Under the pieces are notes generated by a model. The model saw nothing but the letters and a program-made list of their open reading frames with translations. It did not search any database and was not told the DNA's origin. A stretch of DNA of 64,000 nucleotides from Nyssa sinensis (lineage: Eukaryota; Streptophyta; Magnoliopsida; Cornales; Nyssaceae). A program made the position numbers and the translations under genes. Where the stretch lies: the NCBI GenBank assembly GCA_008638375.1, contig CM018038.1, positions 33,626,169-33,690,168 on the forward strand. Direction: 5' to 3'. Shown piece after piece: positions 36,850-41,395 of this stretch (position 1 is the first letter of the stretch; each line of letters opens with the position of its first letter).

Positions 36850-37040
36850 CTAAATGAAGCATACTCGGTGAATGAGAGAATGCGTTTGGTAATGTCGGGG
36901 TCAGTTCGGGAATTGGCGGAGGAGATCGAAGAAGAGTTCTTGGTCTGTTGCTGTTCTTCTTGGAAGGCGAGCTCTGTTTGCCTGAAGCCCTTCTTCTTCA
37001 GATATGCTATCACCGCTTTCTCTATCTCATCTTCGTCCAT
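6332..37040 (-). CDS. TAF5: TAF5, transcription initiation factor TFIID subunit 5 (5' exons 1-7, partial)
   Basis: TAF5 is a scaffold subunit of TFIID (and of SAGA-type complexes) in the nucleus. Seven coding exons join on the minus strand: 37040-36865, 29030-28949, 26708-26630, 26505-26408, 26312-26256, 6677-6590 and 6441-6332. Every junction is GT-AG, and the reading frame is kept, giving about 230 residues. Residues about 3-32 form a LisH motif ([15 protein letters not shown]). The TAF5 N-terminal domain follows, with [62 protein letters not shown] and INQKEIHWG. The WD40 repeats, the other half of the usual protein, must lie left of position 1. The start was set at the ATG at 37040 (context AAAATGG); the reading frame is open upstream but without an ATG. 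Intron 6 is 19.6 kb and intron 1 is 7.8 kb, both filled with mobile elements, while introns 3 and 4 are only about 100 bp. No exon carries a stop or frameshift. Confidence 0.95.
6590..6677 (-). CDS. TAF5: TAF5 exon 6
   Basis: 88 bp, acceptor ttttctccag, donor CAAG|gtacag. It encodes [19 protein letters not shown] followed by [10 protein letters not shown], a highly conserved TAF5 helix. It is separated from exon 5 by the 19.6-kb intron. Confidence 0.95.
7020..7409. mobile_element. TIR-like repeat with AACGTGAATCG/ACAATTCG motifs
   Basis: The left end (ATGTTACCTAGAACGTGAATC) and the inverted right end (ATGGTTATCACAATTCG) are loosely complementary, and both contain short AACG/ATCG motifs. This resembles the better-defined TIR elements at 5039 and 12415. 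No target duplication could be found. A related remnant lies at about 4745-4850. The right edge touches the LINE at 7420. Confidence 0.4.
7420..8578 (-). mobile_element. 5'-truncated L1-type LINE B
   Basis: A minus-strand LINE 3' fragment of about 1.16 kb. On the element strand it runs from [13 protein letters not shown] through YGVEFGEWC, a zf-RVT block ([40 protein letters not shown]) and a 3' UTR with the GGGTGCAACCCCTTGGTGCC signature to the A tail. The 10-bp target duplication acaaagtctt lies at 7410-7419 and 8579-8588, which fixes both ends. Stops in the coding part show it is dead. Confidence 0.9.
7637..8032 (-). pseudogene. LINE B zf-RVT domain fragment
   Basis: Open fragment encoding the zinc-binding C-terminal region of LINE ORF2. 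The cysteine/histidine pattern [16 protein letters not shown] is preserved. It comes after the reverse transcriptase in the parent element and has no independent function. Confidence 0.8.
8631..10019. mobile_element. Decayed TIR element with ACCGG-rich ends
   Basis: The left end reads AATGTTTTGAAAACCGGACT then GGACCGG. The right end, inverted, reads AATGTTTACAAAACCAAACC. The 1.39-kb span has the same build as the other elements whose ends are made of short repeated motifs. The flanks (attgaatcc and gcctgaatt) give no clean duplication, so this is an old copy. A gene-like stretch at about 8880-9370 inside it has one short open frame (8909-9112) that I do not recognise. Confidence 0.5.
10020..10865. 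other. TAF5 intron 6 sequence without recognised feature
   Basis: No exon of TAF5 and no clear mobile element was seen. The stretch 10300-10480 is more GC-rich, with purine- and pyrimidine-rich blocks. The short open frame at 9997-10230 matches nothing I know. Confidence 0.4.
10866..10980 (-). mobile_element. tRNA-derived SINE
   Basis: On the minus strand the pol III promoter boxes are clear: box A TAGCTTTAGTGG (10977-10966) and a perfect box B GGTTCAAGTCC (10929-10919). Their spacing is tRNA-like. The 3' end is T-rich with TACC-like sequence before it. Related copies lie at about 25435, 30061 and 34711. Confidence 0.75.
12415..13757. mobile_element. Mutator-like TIR element with GATCC-rich ends, possible gene-fragment carrier
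   Basis: The left end (GGTTGTTAAATCGCGATCC) and the inverted right end (GTTGTTAAAATCGGGATCC) form TIRs built of ATCCGATC-like units. A perfect 10-bp duplication tgaaaaaaac flanks it at 12405-12414 and 13758-13767, typical of Mutator-like insertion. The 1.34-kb interior is not simple AT filler. It contains a GC-richer stretch (12770-12960) and a long pyrimidine-rich tract (12980-13500) resembling a plant 5' leader and first intron. No protein domain was recognised in it. Confidence 0.78.
13938..14270 (+). pseudogene. LINE F reverse transcriptase fragment
   Basis: Open stretch encoding the middle of the LINE RT, from MNMFHKFY to KFDVKRC. The catalytic FADD box is absent because of a downstream deletion. 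Confidence 0.8.
14410..14754 (+). pseudogene. LINE F post-RT fragment
   Basis: Open stretch with [17 protein letters not shown] and the tryptophan-rich region that precedes zf-RVT in ORF2. It ends at a stop that replaces a conserved tryptophan codon (TTCCC-TAG-AAAGCC). Confidence 0.75.
15715..15751. repeat. (TA)n microsatellite
   Basis: About 18 TA units inside the right arm of the hAT-like element. Related copies of the element have only short AT runs here. Confidence 0.95.
16229..16280. repeat. (GA)n microsatellite
   Basis: About 52 bp of GA repeats with one interruption, within LINE C just after its KLDIEK..DHVNW-like RT block. It replaces part of the RT coding region. Confidence 0.95.
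17110..19128 (+). pseudogene. LINE D ORF1 (DUF4283-like) and linker, frameshifted
   Basis: The gag-like RNA-binding ORF1. Visible blocks are [33 protein letters not shown], a frame switch near 17270, [52 protein letters not shown] and [12 protein letters not shown] (DUF4283-like, 17290-17773). After another break comes a basic region and then the acidic linker (18413-19069), which ends in the same LKRVLK..NY pattern as LINE A. It starts without the N-terminal 150 or so residues found in LINE A. Confidence 0.85.
19131..19980 (+). pseudogene. LINE D ORF2 endonuclease region
   Basis: The APE-like endonuclease starts at the ATG at 19140 ([18 protein letters not shown]) and carries CLQETK. Two frameshifts, near 19320 and 19630, break it. 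The GDFN box reads GGNFNEV, so its aspartate is changed to asparagine, a likely inactivating change. The C-terminal blocks [15 protein letters not shown] and ASDHKP are present. Confidence 0.9.
20160..22113 (+). pseudogene. LINE D ORF2 reverse transcriptase region
   Basis: RT blocks in order: [52 protein letters not shown], a break near 20860, QGDPLSP-like sequence near 21050, [13 protein letters not shown] with the intact catalytic FADD at 21192-21203, [20 protein letters not shown] and [18 protein letters not shown]. At least three frameshifts or stops separate the parts. The catalytic motif is kept, unlike in LINE A. Confidence 0.92.
22147..22700 (+). pseudogene. LINE D zf-RVT domain and ORF2 C-terminus
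   Basis: Contains [29 protein letters not shown] and, after a frameshift, [20 protein letters not shown], the zinc-binding C-terminal region of plant LINE ORF2. It is followed by [18 protein letters not shown] sequence and the 3' UTR. Confidence 0.85.
23391..23504. repeat. 57-bp tandem duplication in the LINE C tail
   Basis: Two copies of a 57-bp unit (23391-23447 and 23448-23504), beginning GTATTTGCTTTTTGGG. They differ by one base near the end. The unit is part of the zf-RVT-to-3' UTR region, so it is a local replication error in the old LINE. Confidence 0.95.
23616..24040. other. Intron 6 sequence, no recognised feature
   Basis: Short open frames on both strands match nothing known. The sequence resembles ordinary intron DNA. 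Confidence 0.4.
24041..24480 (-). mobile_element. LINE 3'-end fragment
   Basis: A T15 run at 24041-24055 is the reversed A tail. Reading the minus strand upstream of it gives the LINE 3' UTR (CACCTTCTTTAGGTGCTTTG) and the end of ORF2 (a [18 protein letters not shown] stretch in a broken frame). The upper boundary is approximate. Confidence 0.7.
25200..25290 (+). mobile_element. LINE 3' UTR remnant
   Basis: The stretch GTTACGCCCTCTAGGCATTT and AATTACCTATCAAAAAGA resembles the common LINE 3' UTR and tail (GTTCACCTCCCTCGGGTGCC). No coding part was identified. Confidence 0.4.
25435..25550 (-). mobile_element. Degenerate SINE
   Basis: The minus strand has a box-B-like GAGCTCCAAGTCCCAGATG and the family's A-box-side block (GAGTGGTACCTCTTGC), separated by an AT-rich insertion. 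It resembles the copies at 10866 and 30061. Confidence 0.45.
25635..26063. repeat. Direct tandem duplication of about 203 bp next to exon 5
   Basis: A unit beginning TAATCAAATTAAAACTA occurs at 25635-25837 and again at 25838-26063. The second copy contains an extra internal doubling of the 19-bp AATGACATGGACCTTAAGA. It lies in intron 6 about 190 bp from the exon 5 donor. The copies differ by scattered substitutions, so the duplication is not recent. Confidence 0.92.
26256..26312 (-). CDS. TAF5: TAF5 exon 5
   Basis: 57 bp, 19 codons, acceptor ttatgtag, donor AAG|gtgggt. It encodes [19 protein letters not shown] in phase 0 at both ends, a conserved part of the TAF5 N-terminal domain. Confidence 0.95.
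26408..26505 (-). CDS. TAF5: TAF5 exon 4
   Basis: 98 bp, acceptor gaatcctcag, donor GAG|gtcaat. It encodes [20 protein letters not shown] and then [12 protein letters not shown], the most recognisable stretch of plant TAF5. The leading alanine codon is split with exon 3. Intron 4 after it is only 95 bp. Confidence 0.96.
26630..26708 (-). CDS. TAF5: TAF5 exon 3
   Basis: 79 bp, acceptor aactgtgcag, donor AAG|gtataat. It encodes [20 protein letters not shown] and KGHIQE, a core of the TAF5 N-terminal dimerisation-type domain. Intron 3 after it is 124 bp. Confidence 0.96.
26709..28948 (-). other. TAF5 intron 2, 2.2 kb
   Basis: Lies between exons 2 and 3. Apart from the LINE fragment at about 27740-28413 it holds ordinary AT-rich intron sequence. 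Confidence 0.85.
27740..28413 (+). mobile_element. 5'-truncated LINE G (zf-RVT region and 3' UTR)
   Basis: Plus-strand fragment, antisense to TAF5. It reads [34 protein letters not shown], then broken zf-RVT sequence and a 3' UTR with GGTTCACCTCCCTCATACGCC, and ends in an A tail at 28404-28413. The 5' boundary is approximate. Confidence 0.8.
28949..29030 (-). CDS. TAF5: TAF5 exon 2
   Basis: 82 bp, acceptor acttttcag, donor AAG|gtaact. It encodes [18 protein letters not shown] and then TCSSLDLYK. The preceding glutamate codon is split as GA|A with exon 1, which fixes the exon 1 donor. Confidence 0.95.
29412..29441. repeat. (AT)n microsatellite
   Basis: About 15 AT units in TAF5 intron 1. Confidence 0.95.
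30061..30172 (-). mobile_element. tRNA-derived SINE, diverged
   Basis: On the minus strand: TAGCTGTTGG (box A region), GTCGTATCTCTTGCCAC, box-B-like GGGTTTAAGTTCCGGT and a tail TACTACCTATCAAAAG followed by A-rich sequence. It is the same family as the copy at 10866. Confidence 0.6.
30230..30490. repeat. Direct repeat of about 125 bp, two copies
   Basis: The block beginning GCATGACCCTCAATATGAAT occurs at about 30244 and again at about 30374. Each is followed by matching CACTCTTCCTTAC and CATACCACATTAATC stretches. No coding or TIR structure. Confidence 0.85.
30679..31539. mobile_element. Mutator-like TIR element with GAAACG-rich ends
   Basis: The left end contains GATCAAAATTTCGTTTCG and the inverted right end GATCAAAATTTCATTTCG. 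Inside the ends, GAAAC/GTTTC units repeat (CATTTCAGAAACGTTTCAG). The 9-bp flanking duplication has one mismatch, ccttgaacc (30670-30678) and ccctgaacc (31540-31548). It is 861 bp, AT-rich and non-coding. The size, repeat-built ends and duplication length match the element at 5039-5887, though the end sequence differs. Confidence 0.78.
31853..31870. repeat. Poly(A) run
   Basis: An A homopolymer of about 20 bases in intron 1 with no identifiable retroelement directly upstream. Confidence 0.8.
32305..32640. repeat. Two copies of an 80-bp CATCCAACCCAAAAGCTTA repeat
   Basis: The unit beginning ACGGGCACTTGTCATCCAAC and its variant ACGGGTGCTTATCATCCAAC occur at about 32308-32385 and about 32565-32635. 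The spacer is about 180 bp. This looks like a fragment of a retroelement LTR, but that could not be shown here. Confidence 0.6.
32640..33192. mobile_element. hAT-like CTAAGAAGCAC-family element, diverged copy
   Basis: The right end GTGTCCGTGCTTCTTAG and inner left end (AACACGAACACTCTATTTTG) match the family. The outer left bases are degraded, and no convincing 8-bp duplication was found. The interior (TTAACAAATTTGTTTTAAAA, GATTAAATGAATAAGTTCTT) matches the right arm of the element at 11657-16091. Confidence 0.65.
33252..34204. mobile_element. hAT-like CTAAGAAGCAC-family element with 8-bp duplication
   Basis: Begins CTAAGAAGCACGAACACGAG and ends GTGTCTGTGCTTCTTAG, giving terminal inverted repeats. 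An 8-bp duplication with one mismatch flanks it: tccataac (33244-33251) and tccatcac (34205-34212). The length is 953 bp. No transposase can be read. An 8-bp duplication with short TIRs is the hAT pattern; assignment to hAT is inference. Confidence 0.78.
34228..34692. mobile_element. MITE with TTCGTTTGGA ends
   Basis: The left end ATTCGTTTGGAAG and the right end CCATCCAAACGAGC are inverted. GA-rich (AGAGAAAAGAAAAG) and complementary CT-rich arms would fold into a long hairpin. Related copies are at 37250, 38868 and 39105. Confidence 0.65.
34711..34800 (-). mobile_element. SINE fragment, diverged
   Basis: On the minus strand: TAGCTTAAGTTTTATATCC (box A side), CTTCAAGTCCC (box B), GGGTGTATGTCTTTTACC and an A-rich tail. 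It matches the SINE family at 10866. Confidence 0.55.
35185..35965 (-). mobile_element. 5'-truncated LINE H
   Basis: Minus-strand fragment. From 35965 down it reads [13 protein letters not shown] sequence, [20 protein letters not shown] (zf-RVT region, 35672-35860), broken C-terminal sequence, then a 3' UTR with GTGCAACCCCTTGGTGCC at about 35195. The A tail is replaced by a TA repeat. Coding is destroyed by stops. Confidence 0.75.
36040..36155 (+). mobile_element. LINE 3'-tail fragment
   Basis: A short piece ending TTTCTGGTGCTCTTTAATGA, then AATATTTACATTTACTATTC and an A run, as in LINE 3' UTRs. No coding part is left. Confidence 0.45.
36808..36850. repeat. (GA)n microsatellite beside the exon 1 donor
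   Basis: On the transcript strand this is a (CU)n tract that begins about 15 bases inside intron 1 of TAF5. Confidence 0.95.
36865..37040 (-). CDS. TAF5: TAF5 exon 1 (start codon and LisH motif)
   Basis: 176 bp from ATG at 37040 to donor CACCGA|gtatgc. It encodes [19 protein letters not shown], then [13 protein letters not shown], a serine-rich spacer and [12 protein letters not shown]. The LisH motif mediates dimerisation in TAF5. The frame is open upstream to 37055, but the codon there is TTG, so 37040 is the first ATG. Confidence 0.93.
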
Positions 37041-37240
37041 TTTTATTCGCTCCAACTCTCTCTATCTCTCTCTGTTTCTCTCTTCACTCGCAGACGTCGA
37101 CAGAGCTTTAAGAAACTAGGTTTTGCTTTGAGAGTACTTTCAAACTTCCCGGCCCGAAGTAAGATTTTTATTATACAAGTCTTGGATCCTGCGATTCGAG
37201 CGCTGGCAATGTTCGGTCCCACTTCTTGATGGCACTTAAG
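37041..37240 (-). promoter_or_regulatory. TAF5 5' UTR and proximal promoter
   Basis: On the minus strand, reading toward the start codon: TTGTATAATAAAAATC (a TATA-like element at about 37170), CTTCGGGCCGGG (a GGGCC site-II-like motif at about 37150), then a GA-rich leader (AGAGAGATAGAGAGAG) just before the ATG. The transcription start cannot be fixed from sequence alone. Confidence 0.5.
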
Positions 37241-37249
37241 GACTTTTTA

Positions 37250-37748
37250 CAGTTCGTTTGGATAAGTAGGAGGGAAGGAAAAAAAGAGGAGAATATTAGT
37301 TACGAGGGAAAGAAGAGAGAGGAGAGGGTAATCTCTCGTTTATGTTTGGATAACTAATAAAAAAAAAGAAGAGGTAATCCTTTCATCTTCTTTGGGAATG
37401 ATAAAGAAGAGAAAGAAAAATAAAGAATTTTATATTATTTTACTATTATACACTAACAAAGTGTATTTGGATGCTCTAGGATAGATATGTCATTTTTATT
37501 TTGTCTTTTATAATTTTAAGGGTAATATTGGTATTATTAAAAATTCATTAAATACTTCTTTCCTTTCTTTCCGTTTCCGTCCACTTTTGGAGGGATAACA
37601 AAATTGTTAAAATGAGTGTTAAGCTCTCCCTCCCTTTCCTTCTTTTTCCCTCCCTTTTCTTCCTAATTTTTAAAACAAACATAATATAAGCTCTCATTCC
37701 TTATCCTTCCCTTCCCTTTCTTTCCAATTCCTTCCATCCAAACATAGT
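37250..37748. mobile_element. MITE with GTTCGTTTGGAT ends, 0.2 kb upstream of TAF5
   Basis: GTTCGTTTGGATAAG with GGAGGGAAGGAAA on the left, and CCTTCCATCCAAACATAG on the right, form inverted ends. Purine-rich and pyrimidine-rich arms pair. It may carry or disturb promoter elements of TAF5. Confidence 0.65.
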
Positions 37749-38867
37749 GTTAGAGTTTCTCTAATTCTAATGGTAATTCAAACTAAAACACAAATTTTAC
37801 TTTAAAATTTTTAAAAAGTTTAACTAATGATTTTTTTAATGCTCATTTAAGTTTTTTTACTTAAATTTTTTAAAAAAATTCTCAAATTATCCTATAAGTT
37901 ATTTTATGTCATTTTCTTTCAAAAATCATTTTCCCTTTTATTTTTCCTTCCAAACCTCTTTCACTCTTAATTTTCATTCCCTCCCAAATTTTTTCATAAT
38001 TGGATATAATTTGTAAAATATTTCATTACTTAAAGAAGTCATATATTTCAATTTTAAGACTTGTCTATTGTTGGGTGGTATTTAATTTTAAGTAAGATAC
38101 TTGTCCATTATTTGATGATTAACAAAAATAATTATGTGTATTATTGTATTAATGTATTAATGTGTATTTATGAATTTTTTAGAAGAAAATTTTATCTTTC
38201 TTTTATTTATTAAAATTGGGGATAATTTGTAAAATATTGATTTATTCAAACTAAACCTCCGTTTATACAGGACAACTACCATATATACAGAGATAAAAAC
38301 TAGACCCTTTCTTCCACTCTTATCCTGCGCTCCCCTTCTTCCACTTTCACGACAAGCAAACTGAACGGTTTCGAAATTTCAAGGACCAGAATACAAGCAG
38401 ATAGATTGGAAGTAAGAGAGAACCTGATTCGAAAATTAGGGTTTCATGGTTCTGATCAGCCGTGATCATGTTTCTGAACCAAATCAAGATCAATGGTTAC
38501 TCTTTGGGGGTTCTGATTTAGGGTTTCTGAACCAAATCAGGATCACTGCTAACCGTCATCGCCAACCGCCGTCTTTGCAAAGAACGACCGCCTCCAGGTC
38601 TGTATTCTTTTTCCTATTTTTCTTTCCATTTCTTTTCCTTGCCTTTTCCTTTCATTTTCCATCTGAAATGAGACTAGGTAGAGAAAAAGAAATAGCCGTT
38701 AGAAATTTGATGTTGTGAACAGTAGTGCACTGATTTGGGTTTTGATTTGAGTAAAAACTTGGTATGGGTTTGAGTCTAGGGTTGAAGGGTGATTTTTGTG
38801 AATTTTGACTCAAATTTAAATTTAATATGGGTTTGAGTCACCATTGGAGATGCCCTTAAGTCTTTAT
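37749..38867. other. Intergenic; gene-like GC-richer stretch at 38270-38720
   Basis: Between AT-rich flanks, 38270-38720 has a leader-like CT-rich start, an open frame (38446-38718) and a good donor-like CCAG|gtctgt near 38600. The translated sequence contains a doubled FLNQIRI-like phrase and matches no protein family I know. It could be the first exon of an unknown transcript or a decayed gene end. Confidence 0.3.
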
Positions 38868-39078
38868 TTGGATGGACAGTTTTCCATTGTTCGGTCATTT
38901 TTATATTTTAAACGAGTTTTTGAAATAAGTAAATATTTATTTTGATTTCTCAAAATATTCGTTTCGATATTTTCCAGATTAAAACAGATGTTTTAAAAAA
39001 AGTGACAGTAAGTATTTTTTTTTAAAACATCCTTTTTTCTAAACTCTCATTTCCATCGTCCATCCAAACGAGCACAAG
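38868..39078. mobile_element. MITE of the TTTGGAT family, first of a pair
   Basis: Left end TCTTTATTTGGATGGACAG, right end CGTCCATCCAAACGAGCAC. The arms contain AAAACGAGTTTTTGAAATAA and its complement. A second, similar copy follows within 30 bp. Confidence 0.65.
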
Positions 39079-39104
39079 TTTAACAATTTTTTATGGCACT
39101 TAAC

Positions 39105-39348
39105 GACTTTTTTAAATTTCTGTTTAAATGGACAGTTTCACCGTTTGTTTGGCTATTTTCATGTTTTAAACGGGCTTTTGAAATAAATGAGTATTTGTTT
39201 TGACTTCTCAAAGTGTCTGTTTAGACATTTTCAAGACTAAAACGGGCATTTTAGAAAAGTGACAGTAAGCAGCTTTTCCAAAATGTCCGTTTCAAAACGC
39301 CCTCTTTTCTAAATAACTATTTCCACCACCCATCCAAACGAGCACTAA
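39105..39348. mobile_element. MITE of the TTTGGAT family, second of a pair
   Basis: Left end TTCTGTTTAAATGGACAG, right end CACCCATCCAAACGAGCAC. It matches the copy at 38868 across most of its length (ATTTTAAACGGGCTTTTGAA). Confidence 0.65.
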
Positions 39349-40153
39349 GTTTATGATGTCAACAACTTATTGCATGGAGCATAGCCAATCAAATTATGTC
39401 ATGTAAGAAAAATATAGAAGAGAAACTCTTACATGAATGATCCTAATCACATCCTATTATTTTTGTAATTTTTAGGAGTAATTAAAACTCAGTCACTTGT
39501 TTATCCCAAATTTAGGAATCAATTAGTGGCAAATCTTGATTTACATAAAAGTCTATCTTTGTGGGATAAATTAAGAAAACATCATAAAAATTAAAAAATA
39601 TAAATTTTATCTCTTTCAGTATATTGTATGACAACAATACCCTTTATTAAAAGACAAAACTAACATTCCTTTTTTATTTTACACAAATTTTAATCTCTCA
39701 TTATCTCACACAAACAAATCCATCTACACAACAGCAGGCTAAGGCTTCTACCACTATTGCAACACCCTTTCTTCCTACCTTTCGCCACTACATCACGATC
39801 CATTCCCCTACCCTTTGCCACTGCCACAATACCCCATCCTTTACAATAGAAACATGTGTTTCTCTATTTACAAAGCAAGATTTGTTTTTATTTCACAAAG
39901 TTATGACATTTATATGAAAAATTCTAATATTTTTTGCTTAAAGATTGTAAAGCTTTTGTGTAATCTCACTATTGAAGAGGACCAGAACAATCAATATTTA
40001 AAAATCAATAATTTTGAGGATATACTTTACCTCGCTATCCCCAAACTTGATAATTTCTCTTCGTCTTTTAATAATTAATTTCGTGATTTCGAATCTATTA
40101 AGGATTGGATTGAACGAACCTAAATCTAGATAGGATTGAGCTAAAACTCGACA
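39349..40153. other. Intergenic, AT-rich
   Basis: Short open frames only. No domain and no terminal repeats seen. Confidence 0.4.
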
Positions 40154-40796
40154 AAAGCTGTCACGACCCGGAACCCGGCCTATTCGGATTAGGGGTTCGT
40201 GATCGGCCACCGAGGCCTTTCTCAGTGATCACAATACTTTTTCTCATTTCCAATCAATCAAACGCAGCGGAATAAATTCTTTTCTATTGCGGAAGCATCA
40301 ATATATCATTCATATATATTCCATAGTAACCACAAAAATACATGATGTGAATTCTCGAAATCTGCTAACGTCACATTCAATATACACTCCGCACTTATCA
40401 AAAGTAACTACGTCATGTCTAACAAAATCTTAATGCAAAAAGATTAATAGCTATAAGCTTTCGGCTATCCTGCTGATCTTCCTATTTCCTTGCCAATATC
40501 GTTACCTGAAATGTATTGGATAAAAATCCGTATGAGCTCGACAGCTCGTGAGTATTCCATAACATGCCAAGGGTTTCAAAACTACTATGTAATACATTCT
40601 GAAATGTCTATACTTATATTGAATTAAATACATCATATCAAAATACAATAGATCAGAAACTAGTACCAAGGTCATTTTCAATAAATCCCAGTTCGATCAC
40701 ATTCGTAAATCAAAATCAATAACATAGCACAATTATAATAATGATCCAATAACATAGTTTGATAATGATTATTAGTATTATAATTCAAACACGATT

Positions 40797-40954
40797 CAAA
40801 GTCGTTTTCAATATCAATAGTCATAGTCAAATCAACATCATAGTATAATATTGTAACTTGATCATATTTACGGTTCAAAGTTATTTTCAATATCAATAGT
40901 CATAGTCAAATCAACATCATAGTATAATATTGTAACTCTATCATAGTTACGGTT
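40797..40954. repeat. 79-bp tandem repeat in the solo LTR
   Basis: Two units sharing TCAATAGTCATAGTCAAATC and ATCATAGTATAATATTGTAA, within a wider field of TCATAGT motifs. Confidence 0.85.
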
Positions 40955-41143
40955 CATAGTCGTTTTCAAATTCAATAGTCATAGTTCAAAGTCATCATCA
41001 TAGTTTGGTAACATAGTTCGATAACAATTTCGTAGTCTGATAATCAAAATCGTAATTCAATAGTCCTTAATTCGATGATTCAAAGTTCAATCATAGTTCA
41101 CATTTGATATTCATAAAAATTCAATTCATTAAAATTCCTCTTC

Positions 41144-41395
41144 TATGGCCAACAATTAGAACCTCGCTGACTGAGATCAAATTCAATAATACCACCAATA
41201 TACCCCGTGGTTAGGGTTCAATAAAGTCACAATCTATTCGATAATGAAAAATCATAGAATATTCTATGGCCAACAAAACCTCGCTGACTGAGATCAAATT
41301 CAATAATATGCCGTATCACATCAGCTCACCACCAATATACCCCGTGGGCAGGGTTCAATAAGGTCACAACCTTTTCAATAATAACCAATCATAGA
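41144..41395. repeat. About 127-bp tandem duplication in the solo LTR
   Basis: Two units starting CTATGGCCAACAA, each with CCTCGCTGACTGAGATCAAA and CCAATATACCCCGTGG. The second has a 19-bp insertion. Confidence 0.88.

Larger units (their letters stand above)
29031..36864 (-). other. TAF5 intron 1, 7.8 kb, TE-rich
   Basis: Lies between exon 1 donor GA|gtatgc and exon 2 acceptor. It holds two SINEs, a Mutator-like TIR element, two hAT-like elements, a MITE, two LINE pieces and microsatellites. Long first introns are common in plant genes, but here nearly all of the length is from insertions. Confidence 0.9.

Noticed and set aside
37041..37055. Upstream extension of TAF5 exon 1 by five codons
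   Set aside because: The codon at 37055 is TTG, not ATG; the first ATG, in good context, is at 37040.
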